Assembly: GCF_002803085.1 (NCBI RefSeq)
Contig: NZ_NNBJ01000001.1
Coordinates: 310,001 to 374,000, forward strand
DNA from: Streptomyces sp. CB01201
GTDB lineage: Bacteria > Actinomycetota > Actinomycetes > Streptomycetales > Streptomycetaceae
DNA: 64,000 bases
Direction of reading: 5' to 3'
The translations under genes were made by a program, and so were the position numbers. Below, piece after piece: positions 36,651 to 45,500 of the stretch; within the stretch, counting starts at the first letter, position 1, and the number at the start of each line of letters is the position of its first letter. The notes beneath the pieces are model-generated. The model did not search any database, was not told the DNA's origin, and worked only from the letters and a program-made list of their open reading frames with translations.

Positions 36651-37493
36651 ATGAACAGCGCAGACCACACAGCCGACATCCCCGCCGCCGCGTCCGGCGC
36701 CGAGACCACCGACGAGCGGTTCGAGCGCGGACTCGCGCTGCTCCGCACCATCGGCGGCCAGGAGCACCCGGCGGTCCTGGACAGCCTGGCCGACATCGCG
36801 CCCGCTCTCGGCCACATGACCGTCGCCTTCGGGTACGGCGATGTGATGTCCCGCCCCGGACTCACCCTGCGCCAGCGGGAGATCGCCACCGTCGCGGCCC
36901 TGGCCGCCATGGGGAACGCGGCGCCCCAGCTGCGCTTCCACATCGACGGCGCGCTCAACGTCGGGGTCAGCGCCGCCGAGGTGGTGGAGATCCTCATCCA
37001 CACCGCGGTGTACGCCGGCTTTCCGGCCGCGCTCAACGGCATCGGCGCCGCCCGCGAGGTCTTCCAGAGTCGCCCGGACGTCGCGGCGACGCCGGTCGAC
37101 AGCGAGCCGCTGCCCGGTGACCGCTACGAGCGCGGTCTTGCCAAGCTGGCCGAGGTGGACGGGCACGCGGGTGACCAGGTCGTCGCCTCGCTGCGGGACA
37201 TCGCGCCCGATCTGGCGCGCTACATCATCGAGTTCGCCTTCGGCGACATCTATGCGCGCCCCGGGCTCGACCTCAAGTGCCGCGAGATCGCCAGCGTCGC
37301 CATGTGCACCGCACTCGGCACGGCCGCGCCCCAGCTGCGCGTCCACATCCACGGTCTGCTCAACGTGGGAGGTACGCGCGAGGAGGTCATCGAGGTCATC
37401 ACCCAGATGGCGGGCTACGCGGGCTTCCCCGCGGCGCTCAACGGCATCGCCGCGGCACGCGAGGTCTTCGAGGAGCGCGGCGCGGGGGAATGA
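36651..37493 (+). CDS. Double carboxymuconolactone-decarboxylase (CMD)-domain protein
   Basis: A 280-residue protein with two tandem CMD domains, residues 20-135 and 150-275. Both contain the same pattern, RPGLTLRQREIATVAALAAMGNAAPQLRFHIDGALNVG and RPGLDLKCREIASVAMCTALGTAAPQLRVHIHGLLNVG, ending in VYAGFPAALNG and GYAGFPAALNG. The peroxidase Cys-x2-Cys of AhpD is absent; only one cysteine pair-like position (CREIASVAMC) is seen in domain 2. So a decarboxylase/isomerase-type or aromatic-acid role is more likely than AhpD-type reduction. It follows the AraC gene by 29 bp and may be cotranscribed. Confidence 0.88.
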   Translation: MNSADHTADIPAAASGAETTDERFERGLALLRTIGGQEHPAVLDSLADIAPALGHMTVAFGYGDVMSRPGLTLRQREIATVAALAAMGNAAPQLRFHIDGALNVGVSAAEVVEILIHTAVYAGFPAALNGIGAAREVFQSRPDVAATPVDSEPLPGDRYERGLAKLAEVDGHAGDQVVASLRDIAPDLARYIIEFAFGDIYARPGLDLKCREIASVAMCTALGTAAPQLRVHIHGLLNVGGTREEVIEVITQMAGYAGFPAALNGIAAAREVFEERGAGE

Positions 37494-37890
37494 CCGGGAC
37501 CGGGGTCGGGGTCGGGGTCGGGGCAGGCGTAGGCGCGGTCCTCTCGTCTCGGCTCAGCTCGCCTCGGCATCAACCGCCCAGCAGCCCAAATAGCTTGCTC
37601 GGCAAGGGAGTTGAACCGGAACCGCGATCGGGAACGGCGACCGGAGGCGACCGGAACAGCGATGGGACCAGCGATGGGACCAGCACCCGGAACAGCGAAA
37701 TGCAGCGACGCGGCCTGCCCCATGGGCGCCGAGGGTGCTACTGTGCCAGCAGCACGTGTGTACGCCCCTTCTTCGCGGCGTCCGTGCTCGTTTCCTCCCG
37801 GTACCGCCTCCAGCGCGGCGCCCGCTGTTCCTCTCCCGGCCGTCGTACGGCCCGGACTTCTCCTGCGCCCGTCGCGCGAAGGGACCCCCT
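37494..37890. other. Repeat-bearing leader region upstream of the second rho
   Basis: A 397-bp gap on the plus strand. Near the start are three units of GGGGTC (37502-37519). Later, 37659-37682 is a 12-nt unit, GCGATGGGACCA, in tandem, flanked by two copies of CGGAACAGCGA. No reliable gene is seen. If transcribed with rho it would be a long, unstructured leader. Confidence 0.5.
37659..37682. repeat. Two tandem copies of GCGATGGGACCA
   Basis: Exact 12-nt tandem duplication in the rho leader. It overlaps neighbouring CGGAACAGCGA repeats. Confidence 0.9.
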
Positions 37891-39030
37891 GTGCTGAGCA
37901 CGCTCGAACACCCCACCCCCACCCCCACCCCCGTCCACCACGACCAGCCCACCCGGCCCCCGCTCGCCGGCGTCCTGGACCTCACGGCCGGCCAGGGCAG
38001 GCTCCGGACCACCGGGTACGCCCCCGGCCCCGGCGACCTCAAGTTCCCGCCCGCCCTCATCCGCCAACACGCCCTGCGCAAGGGCGACTTCATCGAATGC
38101 GAAGGCCCCGCGGCCGAGCGGATCGTGCGGGTCAACGGTCACCCCGTCGAAGCGCTGCGCCGCCGCCCGCACTTCGCCGACCTCACCCCGCTGCACCCCC
38201 GGGAGCGGCTCCGTCTGGAGACCCGGTCCGACCGGCTCGCCACCCGCGTCGTCGACCTCGTCGCACCCGTCGGCAAGGGCCAGCGCGGTCTGATCGTCGC
38301 GCCGCCCAAGACCGGAAAGACCCTCCTGCTCAAGGAGTTGGCGCAGGCTGTCGCCGAGAACCACCCCGAGTGCCATCTGATGGTGGTGCTGATCGACGAA
38401 CGCCCCGAGGAGGTCACCGACATGCTGCGCTCGGTCCACGGCGAAGTACTCGCCTCGACCTTCGACCGGCCGCCCAAGGAGCACATCGCGCTCGCCGAGC
38501 TGGCCATCGAGCGCGCCAAGCGCCTGGTCGAGCAGGGCAGGGACGTCGTGGTGCTGCTTGACTCGCTCACCCGGCTGTGCCGGGCCCACAACAACGCGGC
38601 CGGTTCGGGCGGGCGCACGCTGAGCGGGGGAGTGGACGCGGCCGCGCTGCACGGACCCAAGCGCCTCTTCGGCGCCGCCCGGCTCACCGAGGAGGGCGGC
38701 TCCCTCACCATCCTCGCGACCGCCCTGGTGGACACCGGATCGCGCGCCGACGACTTCTTCTTCGAGGAGCTCAAGAGCACCGGCAACATGGAACTGCGGC
38801 TGACCCGCGCCCTCGCCGAGCGACGGCTCTTCCCCGCCGTCGACATCACCCCCTCCGGCACGCGCCGGGAGGAACTCCTCCTGAAACCAAGCGAGTTGAG
38901 CGCCGTGCGCGGACTGCGCCGGGCTCTGCACCATCAGGACGCGCACGGCGCCCTGGAGGCACTGCTCGACAAGATGAAGCAAACCCCCGACAACGCGGCC
39001 TTCCTGCGGCAGATCCGCCTCACCGCCTGA
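37891..39030 (+). CDS. rho: Short second transcription termination factor Rho
   Basis: A 379-residue hexameric RNA helicase-type protein. The start is GTG 37891, 6 nt after AAGGGA. Residues 20-90 are the RNA-binding cold-shock domain (GVLDLTAGQGRLRTTGYAPGPGDLKFPPALIRQHALRKGDFIECEG), without the preceding helical N-domain. The ATPase has the P-loop LIVAPPKTGKTLLLKEL, VVLIDERPEEVTDM, Walker B in DVVVLLDSLTRLCRAH, and GPKRLFGAARLTEEGGSLTILATALVDTGSRADDFFFEELKSTGNMELRL. The main actinobacterial Rho is about 650-700 residues with a long N-terminal insertion, so this is a trimmed paralogue. It could be a specialised or a bicyclomycin-related copy. Confidence 0.93.
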   Translation: MLSTLEHPTPTPTPVHHDQPTRPPLAGVLDLTAGQGRLRTTGYAPGPGDLKFPPALIRQHALRKGDFIECEGPAAERIVRVNGHPVEALRRRPHFADLTPLHPRERLRLETRSDRLATRVVDLVAPVGKGQRGLIVAPPKTGKTLLLKELAQAVAENHPECHLMVVLIDERPEEVTDMLRSVHGEVLASTFDRPPKEHIALAELAIERAKRLVEQGRDVVVLLDSLTRLCRAHNNAAGSGGRTLSGGVDAAALHGPKRLFGAARLTEEGGSLTILATALVDTGSRADDFFFEELKSTGNMELRLTRALAERRLFPAVDITPSGTRREELLLKPSELSAVRGLRRALHHQDAHGALEALLDKMKQTPDNAAFLRQIRLTA

Positions 39031-39174
39031 AGGCCTGACCGCTCGACGGACTCGACGAACCTGGACGATATGTCGGACGGCGCCCGGCCGGACGAGCCGG
39101 ACGGCGCCCGGCCGGGCACGTTCGACCGGCCCGGGGGCGCCGTCGTCGCGGCCGTCACCGGGCCGGGAGGTCCC

Positions 39175-39372
39175 TCAGGGAAGCAGCTTGTCGAGAGCGG
39201 CGGGCCCCTCGGCGGCCAGCTTGCGCTCGGCCCAGGCCAGATTCTCCGGGGTGACGTCCCGCCCGGACGCGAGCACGATGTCCTCGGCGGTGACCTCGCC
39301 CCCGGATCCCGTGTGCAGCAGGGCGTCCGGGGTCACGGGCTCGCGCGGGCTGGAATCGGACCGGTCGTTCAT
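39175..39372 (-). CDS. Small conserved hypothetical protein
   Basis: A 65-residue protein whose ATG lies 4 nt after GGAGG. It has a disordered front and a helical end, VTAEDIVLASGRDVTPENLAWAERKLAAEGPAALDKLLP. The Asp/Glu-rich pattern recalls small Streptomyces proteins of unknown role. Coding is supported by the strong ribosome site and regular third-position GC. Confidence 0.65.
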   Translation of the reverse strand: MNDRSDSSPREPVTPDALLHTGSGGEVTAEDIVLASGRDVTPENLAWAERKLAAEGPAALDKLLP

Positions 39373-39474
39373 GCCGCCTCCTGTGTTCGTCCGGTAATGC
39401 ACCATTCTCGCCCCCGCCTACCCGGGCCGCATCCGGCCCACACGCCCCATCCGCACGGGCGGGCGGGGCCGGAC

Positions 39475-39894
39475 TCAGGAGGCCGCGTACACCCGGCCCG
39501 CGTACGACGAGAACGCCTCGGCGGTGAGCCTGCGTGCCAGGTCCGCCTCGGTGATCATGCCGACCGGGACACCGTCCTCGACCACCACGATCCGCCGGAT
39601 GCGCGCCTCGCTCATCGCCTTGACCGCGAGCGAGGCATCCGCGCCGGCGTCGACGGTGTGCACACCGCCCTCGGCCAGGTCGCCGGCGGTCACCTTCGCG
39701 GCGTCCTTGCCCGCGGCGAGCGCCCTGACGACGATGTCGCGGTCGGTGACGATGCCGGCCAGCTCGCCCGCGCTGCCCTTGACCGGCAGCGCGCCGATCC
39801 CGTGGTCGCGCATCAACTGGGCGGCCCGGTCGAGCGTTTCGGTCGCAGGGATGCAGCGGACGTCCGGGGTCATCAGGTCGCGGGCAGTGGTCAC
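39475..39894 (-). CDS. CBS-domain pair protein
   Basis: A 139-residue stand-alone Bateman module. I use GTG 39894, 5 nt after GGAGG; the frame is open for 20 more codons upstream. The two CBS repeats are visible: ARDLMTPDVRCIPATETLDRAAQLMRDHGIGALPVKG with GIVTDRDIVVRAL, and GVHTVDAGADASLAVKAMSEARIRRIVVVEDG with GMITEADLARRL. Such proteins usually bind adenosine nucleotides and tune a partner; the partner here is unknown. Confidence 0.9.
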   Translation of the reverse strand: MTTARDLMTPDVRCIPATETLDRAAQLMRDHGIGALPVKGSAGELAGIVTDRDIVVRALAAGKDAAKVTAGDLAEGGVHTVDAGADASLAVKAMSEARIRRIVVVEDGVPVGMITEADLARRLTAEAFSSYAGRVYAAS

Positions 39895-40066
39895 GGAAGC
39901 CTCCGGTCCAGGGGTGCGCAAGGGGTGCGGGCTCGACGCCCGCGCCTCGGCCATGCTCGCCGCGCGCAGGTCCTTCGGCGACCGCTCGGCGCCGATCGGG
40001 TGTCCGGCGCACCCCCGGGCCCGACGGCCCGCCGGGCGCGGGAGCGACGCTCCCCTTCCAGATTCT

Positions 40067-40080
40067 TGAAACGCGTTCTA
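40067..40080 (+). promoter_or_regulatory. KstR-like operator upstream of the acyl-CoA dehydrogenase
   Basis: TGAAACGCGTTCTA matches the published KstR consensus TnnAACnnGTTnnA at every fixed position. It lies 40 bp before the fadE start, where a repressor would block initiation; TTGAAA within it could serve as a -35. Confidence 0.6.
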
Positions 40081-40119
40081 CTGTGTGCGCCGCCGTACCG
40101 CGACCGTCCTGGAGGGGCC

Positions 40120-41310
40120 GTGCACCTCGAATACACGCCTGAGCAGCAGCAGTTGCGCACCGAGCTGCGGACCTACTTCGCCGAGCTCGTACCGGACAAC
40201 GTCTACGCCCGGTACGCCGATCCGGCCGCCCAGAAGCGGTTCTACCGGGAGACCGTACGGCGGCTCGGCGGCGACGGCTGGCTCGGCGTGGGCTGGCCCA
40301 AGGAGTACGGGGGACGCGGACTGAGCCCCATGGAACAGTTCATCTTCTTCGACGAGGCCGCCCAGGCCGGGGTCCCGCTGCCGCTCATGGCCCTGAACAC
40401 CGTCGGTCCGACGATCATGCAGTTCGGCACGGACGAGCAGAAGGCCTATTTCCTGCCGAAGATCCTCTCCGGCGAGATCGACTTCGCCATCGGCTACAGC
40501 GAGCCCGACGCCGGGACGGACCTCGCGGCGCTCAAGACCCGCGCGGTGCGCGAGGGCGACGAGACCAGCGGCACGTACACCGTGAACGGACAGAAGATCT
40601 GGACCACCAACGGAGACACCGCCGACTGGGTCTGGCTCGCGGTCCGCACCGACCCGGACGCTCCCGCGCACAAGGGCATCACCATGCTCCTCGTGCCCAC
40701 CTCGGACCCCGGCTACAGCTGCACCCTGATCAACACCCTCGCCTCCCACGACACCACCGCCAGCTACTACGAGAACATCCAGGTCCCCGCGTCGCGCCGG
40801 GTCGGCGAGGAGAACAAGGGCTGGCGGCTCATCACCAACCAGCTCAACCACGAGCGGGTCACCCTGGCCGCGCACGGCACGATGGCGATCCGCGCCCTGC
40901 ACGACGTGCAGCGCTGGGCCGCCGACACCAAGCTCGTCGACGGCCGCCGGGTCATCGACCTCGGCTGGGTCCGCCGGAACCTCGCCCGCACCCACGCCCG
41001 CCTGGACGCGATGAAGCTGCTCAACTGGCAGATGGTCAACGCCGTCCAGGAGGGCACCCTCACCCCGCAGGACGCCTCCGCCGTCAAGGTCTACGGATCG
41101 GAGGCCCGCCGGGACGCCTACGCCTCCCTCATGGAGGTCGTGGCGGCCGCGGGCCCGATGAAGGAGGGCTCCGCCAAGGCCGTCCTGCACGGCGAACTCG
41201 AACGGGGCTACCGCTCGGCCGTGATCTTCACCTTCGGCGGCGGCAACAACGAGATCCAGCGCGAGATCATCGCCTGGATCGGCCTGGGGATGCCCCGCGT
41301 CCGGCGCTGA
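40120..41310 (+). CDS. Acyl-CoA dehydrogenase
   Basis: A 396-residue flavoenzyme that introduces the alpha-beta double bond in acyl-CoA. The start is GTG 40120, just after GGAGGGG. Family marks: LGVGWPKEYGGRGLSPMEQFIFFDEAAQAG, AIGYSEPDAGTDLAALKTRA for FAD and substrate, QKIWTTNGDTADWVWLAVRTD, and the C-terminal GPMKEGSAKAVLHGELERGYRSAVIFTFGGGNNEIQREIIAWIGLGMPR. The layout is of the FadE17/FadE34-like actinobacterial type often linked to steroid or branched acyl chains. The KstR-like site in front fits that. No pathway partners adjoin it. Confidence 0.88.
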   Translation: MHLEYTPEQQQLRTELRTYFAELVPDNVYARYADPAAQKRFYRETVRRLGGDGWLGVGWPKEYGGRGLSPMEQFIFFDEAAQAGVPLPLMALNTVGPTIMQFGTDEQKAYFLPKILSGEIDFAIGYSEPDAGTDLAALKTRAVREGDETSGTYTVNGQKIWTTNGDTADWVWLAVRTDPDAPAHKGITMLLVPTSDPGYSCTLINTLASHDTTASYYENIQVPASRRVGEENKGWRLITNQLNHERVTLAAHGTMAIRALHDVQRWAADTKLVDGRRVIDLGWVRRNLARTHARLDAMKLLNWQMVNAVQEGTLTPQDASAVKVYGSEARRDAYASLMEVVAAAGPMKEGSAKAVLHGELERGYRSAVIFTFGGGNNEIQREIIAWIGLGMPRVRR

Positions 41311-41361
41311 CGGCCCGTGCTGCTGACGGCCCGTGCTCATGAGCGGCCTCATGAGCGGCCG
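41306..41361. repeat. Two back-to-back tandem duplications at the fadE stop
   Basis: A 16-nt unit, GCTGACGGCCCGTGCT, occurs twice at 41306-41337, the first copy containing the fadE stop codon. It is followed at once by CATGAGCGGCC twice (41338-41361). Confidence 0.9.
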
Positions 41362-41425
41362 GGGCGTGCGGCGCGGGTGTCGTCGAGCGAGGAGGATCCG
41401 GGCGATCGGGTCCCGTGCGATCGAC

Positions 41426-41465
41426 CTCCGGGCTCCTGGCTGCCCCCGGAGACGGGCCGTCCCGT
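41426..41465. terminator. Paired small hairpins in the fadE / pilT convergent gap
   Basis: CTCCGGG pairs with CCCGGAG (12-nt loop), followed directly by ACGGG-CCGT-CCCGT. Together they may end transcription in both directions between the convergent fadE and pilT genes. Confidence 0.45.
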
Positions 41466-41487
41466 GGAGACGTGATCCCCCGGGCGG

Positions 41488-42570
41488 TCAGACGCGGCCG
41501 GCCGGTACGTGGGGCCGCCGGATGTCGTCGGGGTGGGCCGTGCACAGCACCGCCTGCTCGTAGGCGATGGTGCCTGCCGCGACGAGCGCGTTGAGGCCGG
41601 ACTCCAGGGTCTGCATGCCGTCACGGTGGCCGGTCGAGATCATGTTGCGGATCTGGCGGGTCTTGCCCTCGCGGATCAGGTTGCGGATCGCGGAGGTGGC
41701 GACCAGCACCTCGAAGGCGGCCACCCGGCCCCCGCCGGTCCGGGGGATGAGCGTCTGGTTGAGGATGCCGACCAGGGTGTGCGCCAACTGCAGCCGGATC
41801 TGCGGCTGTTGCTCGGCGGGGAAGACATCGACGATGCGGTCCAGGGTCTGCGAGGTGTCGTTGGTGTGCAGTGTGGCGAACACCAGGTGCCCGGTCTCGG
41901 CGATGGTCAGGGCCGCGGAGATGCTCTCCGGGTCGCGCATCTCGCCGAGGAGCAGGACGTCGGGATCCTCGCGCAGGGCCGAGCGCAGCGCGGCGGGGAA
42001 CGAGTCGGTGTCGGTGCCCACCTCGCGCTGATTGACCGCCGATCGCTTGTGCCGGTGCAGATACTCGATCGGGTCCTCGATGGTGAGGATGTGCACCGAC
42101 CGGTGCGTGTTCACATGGTCGAGGAGCGCCGCGAGGCTGGTCGACTTCCCCGATCCGGTCGGCCCGGTGACCAGCACGAAGCCGCGCGGCAGGCCCGCCC
42201 ACCCGATGACGACCGGGGGCAGCCCGAGCTGCGCGGACGACGGCACGTCGAACGGGATGATCCGCAGCGCCAGCGCCGACGCGCCGCGCTGCACGAAGGC
42301 GTTCCCGCGCAGCCTGGCCCGCTCCCCCCAGCTGAACGCGAAATCGACCTGCTTCTCCCGGCGGAACCGCTCCGTGAGCTCCTCGCCGAGCACCCCGGTC
42401 ACCAGACGATCGACCTCCGGCTCGGTCAGCGCGGCCCCCTCGACCGGTCGCAGGGCGCCGTCGACGCGGAGGAACGGCGCGGATCCGGCGGTGAGCAGCA
42501 GGTCGCTGCCGCCCCGCTGCCACAGCTCACCGAGCAGTTGGTCGATGATCGCGGAGTTCGGCCCGGACAT
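41488..42570 (-). CDS. pilT: Type IV pilus retraction ATPase PilT
   Basis: A 360-residue hexameric ATPase that depolymerises pili. ATG 42570 follows GGGAG by 6 nt and is used; an ATG at 42600, overlapping the upstream stop as ATGA, would add ten residues. Motifs: LVTGPTGSGKSTSLAALL (Walker A), ILTIEDPIEYLH (Asp box), DVLLLGEMRDPESISAALTIAETGHLVFATLHTND (Walker B and His box), and the PilT-specific SAIRNLIREGKTRQIRNMISTG. The last motif separates retraction from assembly ATPases, so the pili are expected to be retractable. Last gene of the pilB arm. Confidence 0.95.
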   Translation of the reverse strand: MSGPNSAIIDQLLGELWQRGGSDLLLTAGSAPFLRVDGALRPVEGAALTEPEVDRLVTGVLGEELTERFRREKQVDFAFSWGERARLRGNAFVQRGASALALRIIPFDVPSSAQLGLPPVVIGWAGLPRGFVLVTGPTGSGKSTSLAALLDHVNTHRSVHILTIEDPIEYLHRHKRSAVNQREVGTDTDSFPAALRSALREDPDVLLLGEMRDPESISAALTIAETGHLVFATLHTNDTSQTLDRIVDVFPAEQQPQIRLQLAHTLVGILNQTLIPRTGGGRVAAFEVLVATSAIRNLIREGKTRQIRNMISTGHRDGMQTLESGLNALVAAGTIAYEQAVLCTAHPDDIRRPHVPAGRV

Positions 42571-42596
42571 GGTGGTCTCCCAGGTGGTGTGCTTGC

Positions 42597-45500
42597 TCAT
42601 GGCAGGACCGTCCACTGCTTGACGGTGCCGGCGTGGCCGTCGAAGGACACGGCGGCCCGGACCAGCGGCCCGGACAGCAGATCGATCCCGGTGCCTGCGA
42701 GGTGCTCGGTCGCGCCGCCGCTCCCGGCGGTGACGCTGTAGGTCACGGTCAGCCCGGCCACCTGCGAGGCCTCGGTCAGGCCGCACGGTGCCAGGTCGAG
42801 CCGGTCGGTCACCGGGCCGCCCGAGCCGGGGTGGACCGGTACGTCCAGGGCGTGATCGACGCCGGCACAGGTGCTGCCCGGAAAGTCCACCGACACCTTC
42901 ACCGCCTTCACGTCGCCGTCGTCGTGGTGCGCCACGTGCAGGACGACGTGGTCGAGCGGTCCGGTCGCGGCCGGTTCCGGCCGGGCGTAGCCGCCGAAGG
43001 TGAGGGAGGCTCGGCCACCGCCCGGGACGGTGGCGTCCGTGACGTCGACGGGCGCGCCGGGAGCCGGGGTGGTGAACCCGGTGCTCGCGGTGACCGCCGC
43101 CGGTCGCGCGGTCACGGCCGGATAGGTCGTGAACAGCACCGGCTCCGGCGGGATCCCGATCACCGGGCGGAGGTACCCGCCGGCCGGACCGATGCCCAGC
43201 TCGATGGTCCGGGCGATGATGCCGCAGGTGACGACCTGCGAGCCGACCTGGCTCATCGACAGGTCGACGGCGGCGGTCGGGGCGTAGACGGTTCCGTTGA
43301 TCACCAGACGGCTGTGCTCGGTGCTCGTGTCGGCGTCGTCGGTCGACTTCAGCACCGCGCACCGGCTGCCCGCGGTGAGGCAGCCGGACAGAGGTCTGAT
43401 GGACGGGGCCCGGAACACGATGTCGAGTTCGACTCCGTCGAGCCGGTCGGCTGCGGCGGTAGCGCCGGTGGCCAGCCGCGCCGCATAGTCGACCGCGAGT
43501 CGGGACAGCTGCGCGCCCTGTGCGACCCCGCAGGCGCCCAGGTCGACGACGTCGGTGCCGAGCGCCCCTTGATGGGCGGTCAGGGCGTGGCTCGCGTCGC
43601 AGGCGGTACCGGTCCCGGAGACGCTCAGCGCGGTCACGGGAGGCTGCTTCGGCGCGGGCGGTGCCGCGGTGGTGTCGTCGTCCTGGTGCGCCACGCGCAG
43701 GACGACCCTGTCGATCACCGCCCCCGCCGGCAGGGGCGGTATCGCGAACCCGCCGAGCCGGACCGACGCCGACGGGGCGGCCGTGGAGAGCGTCGCGGTC
43801 GAGGCGGTGGCGTCGATCGCCCGCGTGTGGTCGGGGTCGGGGAACGCCGCGGCGGTGGGCGTCGCGGTGCTGATCGCCGTGGTGGGCCGTACCGCGATCG
43901 GCGGCCGGTGGGTCAGTTCCAGGGTGACGCCGTCGAGCTGATCGGTGGCGGTGGTGCCGCCGGCGCCGAGGGTGGCGGTGTAGGTCACGACCAGGCCGGT
44001 CAGCTGTGCGGGATCGGTCAGCCCGCAGGTGGCGACCAGGTCCAGGGTGTCGGTGGCCAGGCCGCCCTGGTGCACGGCGAGATTCCGCGCGGTGGTGCAG
44101 GCGCGGGGTATGCCGGGCCCGGCCAGGGTGATCGCGGCCGTCGGCGGCGGCCCGCCGGGCGCCCCGGGATCGTCGCGGTGCGCGATGTGCAGCAGGGCCC
44201 CGTCCAGGACCGAGCCGGGCGCCACCGCGGGGGCGTCGTAACCCCCGAGGCCGATGGTGGCGGTCGGCGTGGTGACCGGGTCGAGGGTGGCGCGGGCCGT
44301 GTCGGCGCCGTCGATAGCCTCGGCGCTGGCCGGGTCGGTGAACGTCGTCGACTCCGCGCTGGTCGCCGGCCGGGGCGCCGGGGGGTCGTAGACGACTTCG
44401 AGCCATATGCCGTCCAGGGAATCGGAGCCCGCGTCGCCGCCCCCCTTCAGCCCGGCGGCGTAGGTCGCGGTCAGCCCGGTCAGCCGCGCGGGGTCGGTGA
44501 TGCCGCACGCCTTGAGGTCGACGCGGTCGTCGCCGAGGACGGCCCGTGCGGTGAGCGGCAGTCGGGTGCAACCGGCACCGCCGCCCGCGGGGAGGACCTC
44601 GATCTCGGGCGCCGCCGCGTCGCCGCTCTCCCGATGGGCCACCCGCAGCACGGCGGAGTCGATCGTCGACCCCGGCGGCAGGGGCGGCTGCCCGAAGCCG
44701 GCCAGGGTGATCGACGCGGACCGGGCCGCCGTGCTCAGATCGGCGCCGGCCATCAGCGGGGCCGGCTGCTCGCCGATCTCCAGGGCGTTGTCGGGATCGG
44801 TGCCGGCGGCGGTGAACCCGGTCGACGCGGTCACGGCCGTGGGCTTGGACACGGTCGGCGTACGGTAGGCGACCTCCAGCCAGATGCCGTCCAGGCGTTC
44901 CGTGGCCGTGGTGCCGTCCGAGTCCAGGGTGGCGGTGTACGTCACCGTCAGGCCGGCGAGCCGAGCCGGGTCGCCGAGCCCGCACCTGCCCAGCAGATCG
45001 ATCGGCGGATCCGGAGCGAGCGCCGGGTGCCGGGGCAGGTTGTCGGTGCGGCAGGTGTCCCCGCCGATGGCGGTGGTGACCTTCACCGCGCCGGGGGCGG
45101 TCAGGTCGCCCTGGTCCTGGTGCTTGACCCGCAGCGTCGCGCCGGTGATGACCGAGCCGGGCGGCACCTGCGGGGTGAATCCGGCGAGCTGCATCGAGGC
45201 CGTCGGACGTTTCGTCGGGTCGAGGACGGCGTCGGCCGTGCACTGCGCCGTTCCCGTCGGCTGCGCACACCCGGGCGGGGTCGGCTGTTCGCCACCGGTC
45301 AGGGCATGGTCGGGGTCGGCGAAGCCGGTGTTCGCGGCCACCGCTGTCGGCTTCAGAGTGTGTGACGGCTTCGGTGGCTGGACCCCGTACACCGCCACCT
45401 GCTGCGCGCCCGGGGTCACCGGGGCGCACAGTTCGGCGTGTCCGCGGTCGACCTGGAACCGGCTGCCGCCGCCCATCATGACCTCGACGCCTTCGGGCCG

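Noticed and set aside
42633..45365. Plus-strand open frame of about 900 codons opposite the giant repeat protein
   Set aside because: Composition is Gly/Arg/Gln-rich and the periodicity reflects the real repeats on the other strand. No ribosome site.
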